Positions 11,847-24,125 of a stretch of DNA of 64,000 bases are shown one piece after another. Source of the stretch: Prosapia bicincta (taxonomy: Eukaryota > Arthropoda > Insecta > Hemiptera > Cercopidae); the NCBI GenBank assembly GCA_036971475.1, contig JBAIZL010000002.1, positions 50,373,229 through 50,437,228 on the forward strand, in the 5' to 3' direction. The notes under the pieces were generated by a model that saw nothing but the letters and a program-made list of their open reading frames with translations, did no database searches and had not been told where the DNA came from. A program made the position numbers and the translations under genes. Within the stretch, counting starts at the first letter, position 1; the number at the start of each line of letters is the position of its first letter.

Positions 11847-13195
11847 CAGTTATCCCTCGTTATTCGTGGGGGTTACGTTCTCTGAACTTAAATTAACGCT
11901 TATAGTGAAACCGTGAATACTAAAACGTACTGTATAGGAGGGTTACGTTCTACATAAAAATGTTAACATTATTTCCAGCTATACTGTACACTTGTAAAAC
12001 AGTATTGTAAAAACATGGAAGTTCTATTAAATATGCGTGCTTACACACACAGACACATATTCTTTATTGTTAAACACTATCCACTAAGTTTTAAACACCT
12101 AATTTTAGACAAATAATGTTTTAAACATTGTTAATTTTACTTTTAAAATACTCGTTATATTACTTTGTATACAATTTTTGTTTACTTCTCTACACACTTC
12201 TTTATATGGCATGCCTATAGTACTTCTTCCAGCTCTCGATTATATTTGAATACTCATTCTAAAGGGGGTCCAATTTCAGAACGGCTGCTGCTGTTTCCCT
12301 AATCATACATTTCACCAACAGATTTTTAGACAAATAATGTTTTAAACATTGTTAATTTTACTTTTAAAATACTCGTTATATTACTTTGTATACAATTTTT
12401 GTCTACTTCTCTACACACTTCTTTATATGGCATGCCTATAGTACTTCTTCCAGCTCTCGATTATATTTGAATACTCATTCTAAAGAGGGACCAATTTCAG
12501 AACAGCTGCTGCTGTTTCCCTAATCATACATTTCACAAACAGATTTTAATGTAAACTTCGGCGAATCATTTTTACGATTCCTTCATCTCTGTTACCCGAG
12601 ATAGGCACAGGTTCGGTAATTAGTTCTTCGAACTCTTCTTACATCAAACCTTAGTTCGCACTTTTTAAAAGATAGTCGACATCATGTTAATGTCTTAAAA
12701 TCTTTCACCGTTAATTCATGTGCTATTGAGACAATATCACTCCCTAGCACTACAGCACAGCAGAACAGTCAAACAATCCATTGCGGCCTTAAACCCCGAG
12801 CAGATTTCTCTTCATTAAATAAGAAAGTTCGTAAATGCATTCTTTTCCAAAACAGTTCCGTCTCATCCAAGTTAAGAACTTGATCGGCTGTGAAGCATTT
12901 TTTTCCGAAATAGGGTTTTAAAAATCCGTAGAAAATAAATTGGGAATTTCGTGATCCACTGATGCTGCTTCATCAGAAATTTTCACATTATGAAGGAAAA
13001 CCATCTCTTAACAGGTTCAGCATGGTGAGCGCCCCAGCACGTTTTGGGTTCCCTTGCGATTCATTGAGGGCATGCCGATGTGCCCCCTCTTCTCTTAAGA
13101 AGGACAGCGAGCACTCCGGCAAGCTCACTCTCAGTCTGATTAAAACTTCTCTGGTGTCGCTAAATGTCTGTATAAAGGTTTGATTTTCTCGTTTG
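11847..13195 (-). pseudogene. Tigger/pogo transposon with decayed transposase
   Basis: The left end at 11847 is CAGTTATCCCTCGTTATTCG preceded by TA, the classic Tigger-type terminal sequence. On the minus strand at about 12780-13195 a DDE frame is readable: AADQVLN-like ADQVLNLDETELFWKRMH holds the first catalytic Asp (canonical NADETGLFWK), followed by LTVLLCC. Further down, a C-terminal block ETAAAVLKLV...NEYSNIIESWKKYY is present twice because of a 221-bp tandem duplication. Many stops and a central deletion make it dead. I did not find a matching right end. Confidence 0.75.
12103..12543. repeat. 221-bp tandem duplication inside Tigger remnant
   Basis: Unit 12103-12323 is repeated at 12324-12543 with only a few substitutions (for example AAAGGGGGTCC versus AAAGAGGGACC). 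It covers the sequence encoding the transposase C-terminus. Confidence 0.9.
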
Positions 13196-13810
13196 AGAAC
13201 AGTTTGGAGAACATTGTGCCTGAGTCGTTTTTAAATCCGACAATCGCAAATTAACTTTTTGGGGATTCGAATATTGGGTAAGTTATTAGTGCTATATGTC
13301 TCTTATTTTTGTATTTTTAAACCATTTTGACGTTTACAATGTTTTATAATTGCATTTTTGTAAAGACTTATTTTTTCCCAAAAAGTGGTGGTTTATTTTT
13401 GTTCTAATGTTTTTGATTAAACGTACTATTTTGTGCATTTGTTATTAAATTTTATATTTTTGTGTATTTTCTTATGCACAAAAACGTTTTAATCTTTGCA
13501 ATAAATAAATAAATTTAAAACATTTTTTTACTTTAATTAAAATTATTATTGTATTTATACGATTTATTTCAGAATATTGCTCCGCTTGCCCTGAGGAGCC
13601 TCCCCTTTGCATTCAACAATGCTTCAGGAAGTTTCATGAACAGTTTTAATTAGGTTTAATTTTTTAAATTTATTGTTTTTTTTTAACCACTCAACATGGC
13701 ACAATATCCGGTAAAAACGACGATCATAAAAATAAACTAAGTTTTCTCAAATAATGCAAGGATAAACGATAACTGTCCTGTTAGAGTGAATGAATCAACT
13801 CGAGGTGGGA

Positions 13811-14012
13811 ACAGACTACTGTATATAAGAGACAATGACAAAATGCTTGGACGCCTGAAAACCTAATGTATATCATTAGATTGTAAACAAATGTCAGCTA
13901 ATTTCGGCTATAAATAGTCTAGGACGTGACATATGCATTATCCATGTCTGTCATATACATTATCGATCTTTATGGCTTTGTGACACACATGACACAAGTA
14001 GAAACAAACATT
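13811..14012. repeat. segment shared with the pogo-type MITE at 15.7 kb
   Basis: About 200 bp nearly identical to 15671-15868, including ACTACTGTATATAAGAGAC and a TATA-box phrase GGCTATAAATAGTC. It is probably the promoter region of a Tigger/jerky-type transposon, left as a fragment. Terminal repeats were not seen around this copy. Confidence 0.75.
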
Positions 14013-14713
14013 CTGAGTTGAACGTTGAGTGGTTATTTTAGTAGTAGGTAGTTTGAATTTTTATACGTTATTTTTATTTCTCTGTCTTTTTTATTGAATT
14101 TTATTTCGTGTCATACAGTATTTTATCATTTGTATTAGGTGATATTTTATGTAAATTTCCTTTTTTTATTGTAAACTGATAAATAAAACAACATTTTCAT
14201 GTCTAATACACTGTTTTAATGTCCCAAATAAACCTGTATATGGTAGAAATAAAATTTTTGAGATGAAAACAACGGACACAATCATTATATGCAACGACAA
14301 GCTATGCAACCCGCATAGCATTTCAATAATTTCACTGCCCCGGACAGGAGCGCACTAGCACGCTCTTGATTTTTACAATTAAATATAATGTTAAACTTTT
14401 TTTTACTATTTTTCCCGTTTACAACAAAGCATTTAAGTAAAGATCTTAAGATAAAACAATGCCGTCAAATGTGGAAGTTAACGAAAAAACAGTCAGTAGT
14501 TTGATGAGATCTCCAATATCGCCGCCGTGTTGAAAGTGTTAAACTTGCCAAACCAACCTTTATTTGCTGAAAATGATTGACTGTCTGTACGTTTATCACC
14601 ATTTTGTTTCTATTTCAAGACTACAGTGTGGACTCTTACCAAGGTAAGTCTGTCAGTCTCCTAGTCCAAAAAATCTAAATAATCTTTACCAACCAAAACT
14701 AACCTAAAAAAAA

Positions 14714-14716
<3 letters not shown>

Positions 14717-14763
<47 letters not shown>
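14717..14763. repeat. (AT)n microsatellite
   Basis: About 23 AT units directly abutting the left end of a PLE fragment. Confidence 0.95.
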
Positions 14764-14766
<3 letters not shown>

Positions 14767-15410
14767 GTTGATAAATTATTATTGTAAATACTTTTATCCA
14801 CCACTAAGTGCAATAACTTTACCTTGTTGTGATGAGGCACCTTTCGGTCACTTAACCATTGTCGAATCACTGATTATTTTTCTGGTGTAGATGTTCGGTC
14901 CGTGATGTTGGTATTTGTTGACGTTACACGCATTTTTTCTTGATCTGCGTCTATGATGTTTTTATATAGTATGTCTTCTGTATATGTGGTCTGTAGGTTC
15001 ATTAAATTGTTGTGTGTGTTTTTATAAATATGGTATTTTTCTAGTGAGTTTAATTCTATTGGGTTATTATTTATTTCAAGTATGGTTAGGTTATTTTCGT
15101 AGTTTGTTATTTCATGTTTATGTGATATTAGGTGTTCTGCAACATTTGATAAGTTTGTATTTTTATTTTTAAATGCTCTGTAATGTTTTTCAAATCTTAT
15201 TTTAAAAGATCTGGTCGTTTTCCCTATGTATAATGCATTGTAGTTGTTACAGAAAAATAATCAGTGATTCGACAACGGTCAAGTGACCGAAAGGTGCCTC
15301 ATCACAACAAGGTAAAATTATTACACTTAGTGGTGGATAAAAGTATTTACAATAGTAATTTATCAACTTCATAAAGTCAGTGCAATGGAAAAATAATGGA
15401 CAACGTAATA
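14764..15410 (-). mobile_element. Penelope-like fragment, family B, inverted ends
   Basis: Same family as 4880-5790. The minus-strand portion 15250-14764 carries the GIY-YIG tail region, with codons paralleling HEITNYENNLTI. At about 15251 it switches to the inverted terminal sequence on the plus strand. The terminal core GATTCGACAACGG..CCGAAAGGTGCC is present at 15268-15301 (+) and 14828-14870 (-). The two terminal pieces, each ending in ATGAAGTTGATAAATTA-like sequence, form an inverted pair about 650 bp long overall. Confidence 0.8.
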
Positions 15411-15416
15411 TATATA

Positions 15417-16299
15417 CAGTAAACTCCCGATTATCTGTGGGCGGATTAACCGGTTTGCGGATTATCCAGGGTCTGGCATTGTTTTACAAATATCCAATTT
15501 TTATTCCAATCAGACTCATGTGTTTAAATTTCCAAACGGTGAATTACGGCATAAATACATATTAGGCTTAATAGAAGTTAAGATGAAGGGAATAGATATG
15601 TAAATATGTATGTACTAATTTTTACATTGAAAGGGAAGCATCCCGACGCGGGCCAGTGAAATAAAAGAGGCAAGCAGACTACTGTATATAAGAGACAATG
15701 AAAAAATACTTGGACTCCGGAAAACCTAATGTGTAGCATAAGATTGTAAACAAATGTCAGTTAATCTCGGCTATAAATAGTCTAGGACGTGACATATGCA
15801 TTATCCATGTCTGTCATATACATTATCGATCTTTATGGCTTTGTGACACACGTGACACAAGTAGACACTATGCGACAAAATGGTTCTCAAGAAACTTAGA
15901 TCGCACATTAAAGCTCTAAATCAATGCTCACAAAAAACAGACGAAAGTGACAGATTTATTTGTTAAAAAGGGAAAGTATTATGTGTAAAGGAAATTACAT
16001 ATGTACATACATACTTACATTTGACATATCCTTATGTACGTATTGTAAATACTTAGACATATGAATGTACATGTTATAATCCGTCAAATACATCGATATT
16101 TTAAATTATTTTCTGTATTTATTTTGTCCTCTGAAGATTATTTGTGAATTGCACGAACCGGGGTCATTATTTGTGTAACTTATGGTATAATAATCGATTA
16201 TCGATCGTTTTGCGTATTCTTTGTTCATAGCGGATTATCCGGGGAATTCGTTATCCGGTGTTGCCGGGCCACCCTATTCCACAGATAATCGGGAGTTTA

Positions 16300-16302
<3 letters not shown>
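15417..16302. mobile_element. pogo/Tigger-type non-autonomous element
   Basis: 886 bp with perfect terminal inverted repeats CAGTAAACTCCCGATTATCTGTGG / CCACAGATAATCGGGAGTTTACTG (24 bp), flanked by TA on both sides, as pogo/Tigger insertions are. Subterminal GGATTATCC phrases recur (15462 and 16231-16239). Inside are a TATA phrase (about 15770) and a short decayed frame beginning near 15870 (KMVLKKLRSHIKALNQ-like) but no transposase core. It is inserted into an (AT)n tract. Confidence 0.9.

Positions 16303-16360
<58 letters not shown>
16303..16360. repeat. (AT)n microsatellite
   Basis: About 28 AT units, right flank of the pogo-type element. Confidence 0.95.
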
Positions 16361-16363
<3 letters not shown>

Positions 16364-16394
16364 TATGGTGATATGTTTTCTTGTAATATAGTTA

Positions 16395-16635
<241 letters not shown>

Positions 16636-16639
16636 AGTG

Positions 16640-17083
16640 CTGAGGTTGCCTAAATTAAGAGACTACATTTATAACATCACTTTTTTTGCTATTTTAATTT
16701 TAAAAATATATTTACAACTATCATAATTGTCATACTGTTGCAAAGAAATTTATGTGATAAAACATTTTCAGATTCTGGGATGGTTTTGTTTTTTTCATGG
16801 CATATGGAATATGTTAAGCATCATTTAAACATTAATGGTTTGCTGAACTTATAATTTAAGTTAATTTATAAAAAAGTTATTGAGACACTTACTTAAATTG
16901 TAAGTTTGTCAAATAGATTAGATGTCAAATTTTAATGCTTTAAGGTTTAAATATTGTTAAATGTAATAGTTCAAGTGTAATTTTGGCATTAGCCATGGAC
17001 AATAAAATTTACAAGACTTAAGTAAAGCTATTATTCAGTTATTGCTTTATTTACTTCATCTGCAATATAACACCACAACATAC
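16640..17083. other. intron DNA
   Basis: AT-rich and without recognised features up to the donor of exon 17084-17208. Confidence 0.4.
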
Positions 17084-17208
17084 CTGAAATCAGAATTTTT
17101 CAGCTGGTTAAATAATTCATCAAAGTATTTGTGGAAATAAACTTGAACGATTGTATCATTTGATACAGGTAAACCAAATAGAGTTTCCAATAGAGGTCCC
17201 CACTCAAT
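17084..17208 (-). CDS. M13 peptidase gene exon (IEWGPLLETLFG)
   Basis: 125 bp, CTAG acceptor and CAG|GTATG donor; starts phase 0 and ends with two bases (AG). Encodes IEWGPLLETLFGLP ... VQVYFHKYFDELFNQL. M13 family members have at this place I-x-W-x-x-[LF]-[LF] followed by a V-x-V-x-x-x-x-[YF] strand-helix, so identification is good. The AG carry-over plus G of the next exon makes an Arg codon. Confidence 0.9.
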
Positions 17209-17321
17209 CTAGAATAAAACATTCAGTAGAATATTAGAAGGTTTTTTCTTCATTATAATTAACCCATTTTTTTTCAGCTAAAAAAAATGTTTAGAATTAC
17301 TTCTCTTTATACTTTCACTTT

Positions 17322-17490
17322 TTAAAAAATGTTTTAACTTGCCTATAGTAGCACTTACTTTGCTTGTTGAGGACGGCCGTTTCGGGAGATGTGTCCCTTT
17401 GTCAACTCAGACCGTAACTCCTACGGTAGGCAAGTCAAAATATTTTTTAAAAAGTGTAAGTGATTACTAGTAGCTCACGCGAAGATGGAA
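17322..17490. mobile_element. PLE family A, ends-only inverted remnant
   Basis: The sequence ACTTGCCTATAGTAGCACTT...GAGGACGGCCGTTTCGGGAG...CAACTCAGACCGTAACT matches the family A end at 39188-39300 almost exactly. After 17418 it switches to GGTAGGCAAGTCAAAATATT and then TGATTACTAGTAGCTCACGC, the opposite-orientation end as found right of 42310-42385. So this is two ends back to back without a body, about 170 bp. Confidence 0.8.
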
Positions 17491-17499
17491 TCAACAAAT

Positions 17500-18507
17500 G
17501 TTTTCTCTTTATAGTTTAATTTTCATTATAATTTAATGAATAAAACAACATTAACAAGATATTTAGTATTAGTCATTGTGTTGTTATTCTCCTATGAAAT
17601 CTGGCTATTGCACTGGTAATATTAAAATCAATCTGCTAGACTAAACGATAAAATAAAACATCTTTTATTTGCCAAAAGTTATATGTGCTACAGTTCAAAC
17701 CTTACTACTTTAAAATGTAAGAGAAATTTTTGATACTGACAACTTATAAGGATTAGAATGATAAGGTCAAATTGTAAAGAATAGGATAACAAGGACAAAT
17801 CATAAAGACAAATTACCTTTCAGCCACAATTTGACTTGGTAAGTCATCTACAAGAAATGCACCTTCTTGGGCTTAAAGATTAAAAAATCATTTGAGTTAC
17901 CTACTAACTATTTAGGAATACAGCTTGATTAGAATAACTAAGTCATTACCACTAGCTTGAGACCTTGATTGCAGTTAGGAGATGTCCTGAAATATCCAAT
18001 TAACAAATTGGAGAAATCTCAAACAAGAAATAATAAAAAGAAAACCTCACAATAGGGGTCCAACTAATGGAAAATAATCATATTAGGATAAAAGAATAGT
18101 ATCTTAAATTGGATTTCATATAGTCTTGATGTGAATTAAAAGAATAACAAATGTTTATTAATATGCATGGCCTTACAAAGCTTATTATGTGTATTGTCTA
18201 TATAAAAAGTAGTAGTCAGTAGTGTCATACACATTATCATAATAAACATTGTTTATGCATTTTGTGTTGTTTGTTTCTAAAGAACTGTCAGTCATTGAAC
18301 TGATGAAAATGATGTTACGCATAAAATTTACTGTTGTGTCTGAATATGCATTTAGGTAAATAGATTTGTTGTTTACATGTGGCATATAAGTTAACTTAGT
18401 ACCTTGCAAGTAATAAAGGATGTTTTATCATTTTTTCACTTCAATTAATGGCGAAGGATATGTCAACTTTAATGATAGTCAAAATAAATACAGAGGAAGA
18501 AAATGGT
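17500..18507. other. intron DNA
   Basis: No gene or repeat recognised; AT-rich unique-looking sequence. Confidence 0.4.
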
Positions 18508-20419
18508 TGTTTGCAGTAAGATTTTTTTCCAGGCGTAAACCTATCAAGGTTATCATTGCCTAACTAAAGTTTTATTTTAAAATAAATGTTACATAAATAA
18601 AACTAATCAAAATAAAACAAAATAAAATAAAATAAATGTTTAAAACTAATTGTAACTATCTAAAACTAAAGAACCTAAAATTATACAAAATGTAAATATT
18701 ATTAAATAGATTCAGGTGGCGTAAGAAAACGAGGACAGCCGTGACATCGTCCCTTAAAACCTTCTTTAAACTACCTCGAAAATTGTAACGAATATACAAA
18801 TTGGTCAACTCATCACAATCAAGTAGAATGTGCTTGATTGTGATGGTACTTTTACAAAACGGACATAATGGTGGATCCTCATGTCTCATCAACCATCCAT
18901 GCGTTAACAAAGAGTGGCCGATGCGAAGTCGAATTACCACCACTTCCTCCCTACGATTCGAACGAACAGATGTCCTCCATAGTCGGACGGTATTTTTGAT
19001 GTCCCTCAGCTTGTTTCTATTTACATTTTGCCATTCTTCATTCCAAACGGAAAATAGTGTAGTTTTAACTTTGCATACAAAATCTGATCCCATCACACGT
19101 TGTGTCGATGGCACCATACTTGTAGCTAATTTTGCACCTTCATCTGCTTAGTGTTTCCAAATATTCCACAGTGACCAGGCACCCAGAGAAATGACAGCTC
19201 GCAATTGGAGCCTGTGTATTGAGCACAAGATGTCTCCAACTAAAGGGTTCTTAGTGTACATTTCCTGAATAGCCTGGAGAGCACTTTTGGAATCACAACA
19301 CACAAGATATTTAGATTTTGCAGGCGGAATTGATCTTAAAGCTTGGAAAATTGCATTAAGTTCTGCAGTAAAAACGCTACAGGCTGAAGGCAATCCGTAA
19401 GTGAAGGTTTGTCATTCCATATAAAATGCACAACCTATCCCATTGTCCAGTTTTGAACCGTCTGTGAATATAGTCACAGTATGTTGGTGAGTTAGTTGTA
19501 TCTGCAAAAACTCCTGACGATAAATAACGTCAGGAGTATTGTGTTTTAGGAACCTGGACAATGAGAAGTAAAATTTTGGCTTTTGTATTATCCATGGAGG
19601 GATGTAGCATGATGTTTGTTCGAATATAGGTGGATGTTCTAAATTTAGATTGCTAAAAATGCGTAACATTCTTATTCCAAAGGGAGCAGTTGAACGTTGA
19701 CGCACATTGTAACGATCCTCGAGGTAGTTATCAAAAACTACTTTGAATGCCGGATGTTTAGGTTTACTTCGAAGATCCGTATAATATGAAATTTGTAGCA
19801 TTTGACGTCACATTGAGAGAGATGGTTCTCCAACTAGAAGGCTGGAGATTGGGCTTGATCTAAAAGCACCAGTAGAAAGTCTAAGGCCATCGTGATGTAT
19901 TGAATCCAGGAGTTTCAGAACCGTAGGTCGAGCAGATGAATAGGCTATACAGCTGTAATCTAAGCACGATCTTACAACGGCGCGATAGAAATGGAGCATA
20001 CAGATTCTGTCTGCTCCCCAATCTGTACCACTAAGAACTCTCAATATCAAATATCTTGCTGCACCGGGTCCTCAAATCACGCACATGCGGATTCCATGAA
20101 AGTCTTTTATCCAATAAAAGACCCAAAAATCTCACATTATCCGTGGTCTGAAGCCGCGTACCATCAAGATAAAGGATAGGTTCCTGGTGTTGCCTGCGAC
20201 GACTAAATGCTATACACTGGGTATTCGAAGCCGAAAACTTGAAGCCTGTAGATTTGTTCCATTCTTGCAATTTATTAATTGCTAATTGTAAGGATCTTTC
20301 CGCTGTTGCCATACTTCTAGCAGCCATATATATACAAAAATCGTCTACAAACAGGGAACAGTGGACCGGTGACTTTACATTTGAAGTGACGCTGTTAATG
20401 GCAACTGTTTGCAGTAAGA
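18508..20419 (-). mobile_element. 5'-truncated LINE copy with 14-bp target duplication
   Basis: TGTTTGCAGTAAGA occurs at 18508-18521 and 20406-20419 and brackets the insertion 18522-20405. The element is on the minus strand. It begins inside the RT at NSVTSNVKSPVHC, just before motif C (FVDDFCIY), and continues through the thumb (FLGLLLDKRLSWNPHV) to a decayed RNase H (IFTDGSKLDNGIG, FTAELNAIF, CCDSKSALQAI). It ends with a zinc knuckle (CPFCKSTITIKHILLDC). A T-run next to 18522 is the poly(A) tail. At least three frameshifts. Related in layout to, but different in sequence from, the LINE at 24-27.7 kb. Confidence 0.88.
18656..20405 (-). pseudogene. LINE ORF2 remnant (RT-RNase H)
   Basis: Broken into several frames. 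20327-20031 holds the RT palm/thumb after FVDD, 20050-19808 is LDYSCIAYSSARPTVLKLL, and 19801-19412 is the connector and RNase H start with the catalytic Asp in FTDGSKL. 19393-19148 is the RNase H middle (ELNAIFQALRS; CDSKSALQ), then a frame change at GAWSLWNIWKH where the WVPGH block should be. 19117-18656 holds the tail with the zinc knuckle. The N-terminal endonuclease and RT fingers are missing through truncation. Not functional. Confidence 0.85.
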
Positions 20420-20424
20420 GTTAA

Positions 20425-21045
20425 TAGAAACAAAAAGTAATTTTGTTTTAGAAGCCAAAAAGGCAATAAAAAGAAAAGAGTTAATAAAGCAAGATCATTT
20501 CTTCTTTTGACTAACACTTGACAGTTTTTGTCCTGTCACGGCAAAGATTGACAAAACTAACTAAAAACATTTGTATGAGTTAATACTGCCATATTCTTTG
20601 TGAAGATAAACATCAATATGTCCTCAGAAAAAAGAAACATTAGTTATAAAGCAGAACTTAGTAAAAACTCTCATTCGGCTTTATTTTCTGATAAAACTAA
20701 TTAAATGACAAAATTAATATTTTCCAAAATTTTATATATTTGGGTCATTTCTAACACATTTATTTTTTGTTGAACTACAACAAAATGATCGTATCCATAA
20801 AAAACATCAAGTTATCAGCATATTAACTATAGCTCAGTATGAATTACATTTTGAACTGGTTTATTATGAAACAAAAACTAGAGTATCAATTCGCTTAAAA
20901 TTTCTGACTATCTATTAATGGCTCATTTTACACCATTCTCCTCAGGATTAAAATCTCTACTACTTTTGTATGTAATTGTTAATCATTTAACAAAAATTAA
21001 TCTATTTAAAACCTAAACATAACATGTTTTTAAAAAATAAATAAT
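20425..21045. other. intron DNA
   Basis: AT-rich, no recognised feature. Confidence 0.4.
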
Positions 21046-22070
21046 ACTAAAAAACCTCTAACCACAAGTATATTTATTCTAGCCTGATGTACATATTGGT
21101 TACCAAGTGACCATCCTCAGAGGCATGACACTTTTTTATGACAAAGGTTCCATATAAAAATCTTAATCCCCTTAAAAATGTATTAGATAATACGAAGGAT
21201 ATTACAGAAACATTAGATAAATTAGAGATTTGCAAAGTAAATTGTAAAGATTTCAACCAAATATATATTGGGCAAGTATTATTTTTAAAGTTATTTACAA
21301 ATATAACCCTTTGATTAGCATTCACATACCAGGCGTGAAATCGTGCAACGACCAGCGAGAGCATTCCCGTATATGTATGTTCTACCATTTCTCTCAGATT
21401 AGCATCGCTGTACGTTGATGATTTGTTTCCCGGTGTATTGTGCTGTATTAAAAGTTAAATATTTGCAACTTTTTGGGCAATAAATACTACACAGAGTACC
21501 TAATCACCATTTTTTTTGTGTCCATAGCCAATGGACTTTCCCACGTATTTACAGATAGTTTCGAAGTTTGTGCGGTATGTTACAATGAATAGATTTAAAA
21601 AAAAAAACGATTAACAGATCATTTTTAAGAAAGAAATTGTCAGTAAACATAAGGTAAAGTTTGGTTAACATGAAAAATAAGGAAATAAAAATTATTAACA
21701 AATAATACCATAACTAAAAAATTAGAGAAAAATAAAGACAAATTAGAAAAAAGAAAAAGTGTAAAAATCTTTCAAAAATATGTTGCTCCCAGGGGCTATA
21801 TCAGGCCAGGCACATATTGCTAATCAATGGGTTAAAAAAGACATTGTGATCTTATTTTCACTAGGGAGTGGTGGTCCCAGTTTGTTAAAAATATTGACCA
21901 CAGCATTTTTGGAGGGGGGTAAGTAGTTTGGTAGATTATAAGTAGAGAAAATATGAAATTAGCTAGCTTGTTTGTCATGCCTCTGAAGATGGTTACTTGG
22001 TGACCAAAATGTACATCAAGTTAGAACAAAAATATTTGTGGTTAGAGGTTTTTGAGTATTATTTATTATT
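21046..22070. mobile_element. Penelope-like remnant, family G, inverted ends
   Basis: Left end (minus, about 21050-21140) and right end (plus, about 21970-22070) are inverted copies. Both contain CATGCCTCTGA(A/G)GATGG, then CTTGGT(G/A)ACCAA and TGTACATCA, and both run out into CCTCTAACCACAA/TTGTGGTTAGAGG. This reads as a decayed hammerhead-like core (CUGAAGA, stem GGU..ACC). Inside, plus strand 21178-21290 reads DITETLDKLEICKVNC, then FNQIYIGQV: the start of a GIY-YIG domain (family pattern YxxxCxxCxxxYIGQT). The remainder is unrecognisable. Confidence 0.65.
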
Positions 22071-22151
22071 AATTCCCCATAGTAAATTTTTCCAAATAAT
22101 TAGTGATGTTTTTTGAGATTATAGTTTGTGTATTTCGTCAGATATCTTTAG

Positions 22152-23308
22152 CCCGCCAGAGGTCGTGTGAAAAATAAAACGTGAGGGGTCACACACGGTG
22201 GATTCGACCAGGTCATTTTATTAATACGAAAAAAAATACTGAACAATATTTTATTTTAAAAATACAAACATCGTAACTAAGTATAATGTATTTACTTAAG
22301 TTCTATTGGTTTTTATTGTGACAATAATGTATTAATTAATTTTAAATAATATTTTAAGATTTAACAAATTTATTTTTTGAAAAAAATACAAGACTTTAGA
22401 TAAGTCGTCATAACTTAAGGACACTTTTACAAATACCTATGTTTAATAATAAATTCTGAAAGTAAACTAATTTCTGAATAATAAAATGTACTGGATGTTT
22501 AGAATAGCTGTAAATTAAAAGAACCAATTTTGAATCAAAATGTGTTGAAAGTTTAGGTAAATTTATCATAATATTACAATTATAGTGATGAAATGAAACT
22601 GTAAACATTTATAATTTTAAACAAAAATGACATACAATATGTCTAAGCACCTGAGGGTTATAGAAATGAAATTCCTTACAGTTCCTCATCCGATTGATGC
22701 CCTTGGGTGGCACAGTCTTGACAAGAAGGTACAGTGTGTTCCCTGCAGATGAATCTAACGCAGCTGTTGCACCGAGTTTTTTATTTCCTGTTTTGTCTCT
22801 AGTTGCATAGACCACATCGTCCTTCACATGTATCTTCTCCAATATTTCGCCCCTGCCGCTGTAGGTCCAGCATCTCTTCAATGTTTCTTTTCATGAAAAA
22901 GTTGTCTTTTAACACTAACAGGATTTTCAATCCTTTCTTCCTCACGCCTTTCTTCCCTTTCTACGCTATCTAACACTCTAGCAGATCTTTCTTCCTCTGC
23001 TCGATTCATATTGCGTAGTAACACAATAAATATAACACACAACACACTAAACGATCAATAACACAAAATTATGTCACACTTTGGCACATGCGAGGAGTCG
23101 CGCACGGTGGTTTCCACACTGGCTTTTCTTTAGGCTGCTACACTAAGACACTCGTTGGTGATAGCGAAAATACAAACACAGCATTCGATAGTGGACGAAT
23201 CTATTTAAAGGTACTGAGGGGGTGGAAGCTTACAAAAATCGGCAGTTCGAGATATTAAGAAAATGGTGAAGGCCCGGTGGAAAAGACCGTGACGCGACCT
23301 CTGCCGGG
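22152..23308. mobile_element. piggyBac-type deletion derivative
   Basis: Terminal inverted repeats CCCGCCAGAGGTCGTGT (left) and CCCGGCAGAGGTCGCGTC (right, read in reverse), flanked by TTAG/TTAA, i.e. the TTAA target of piggyBac with one change. Near each end a second motif CACGGTGG recurs (22195 and 23107). Total 1157 bp. It keeps only the two ends of the transposase (see 22676-23009), so it is a non-autonomous deletion product. Confidence 0.85.
22676..23009 (-). pseudogene. piggyBac transposase, N- and C-terminal remnants fused
   Basis: Starts with ATG at 23009: MNRAEEERSARVLDSVE, an acidic/basic N-terminus of piggyBac type, then EERIENPVSVKRQLF. After frame changes near 22880 the C-terminal cysteine-rich domain is readable: GRCGLCN, then RCNSCVRFICREHTV and CQDC, pattern CxxC...CxxC....C..H.....CxxC, which in piggyBac proteins binds the terminal repeats. 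The whole DDE core is missing. Non-functional. Confidence 0.75.
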
Positions 23309-23319
23309 TTAACATTACT

Positions 23320-24125
23320 GTAACTACAGGTTTCGAATCTGTTTTATCAATTTGTCAGTTCATTATATATAAAATACACTTAAATTTTACACCTTAAATA
23401 ATCAAATTACCAACTAAAAATTTTAGTACGGTTTCATTGTAATGGAGAAACTGAAATCTAGGCAAAAGTTTTGCCAGGTGTAAATTGTTAACAAAGCATT
23501 TCCAGACAAAAGTATATATAGAAATTTTTTTCATTATTTCAACTAAGTTTCACGCCCTAAACGTTTTTCCATGCTTTCTTGGTACAACTGTATAATAATA
23601 CATAAAACAATGTCTAATCAAAGTCTGAAATTTAATAATCCATAATTTACTATGTAAATATTCGCCTAATATTTTTGTATTTTAGGTCCATTTATATCTT
23701 TAAATGTGAAGATTTGGATTTTACCTCTTCAATAAACTTAACTCTTTTTTAGTATTCCATTGCCTGTTTCAGAAAAAAACAAATTCATTTAATAACTATG
23801 GTAATCTAGTCATTTTTTTATAGTACTCTTGCAACTCAGTGTTTGAATTTTTAAAATGAGTTGCATAAATAAATAAATCAGAACTTTTAGTTTCAGATAA
23901 TAGTTGGGACTAAAGAACAAAAGCAAGTGACAGAGTATTAAAATGGTTTTTATATAGAGTATTTTTTTCAAAACATTTTGAAATGGAAAGAAATTTGAAA
24001 CGTTGAGTGTTAAAAAAGCATGAATTAATTGTCTGTGATCTGTCATTAACCTATATAAAAAATTAATAGTTATTAACAGACATTAAATAAAAGTATTAGT
24101 TAAATAGAATATTATGTTTATAAAA
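23320..24125. other. intron DNA
   Basis: AT-rich, nothing recognised. Confidence 0.4.
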
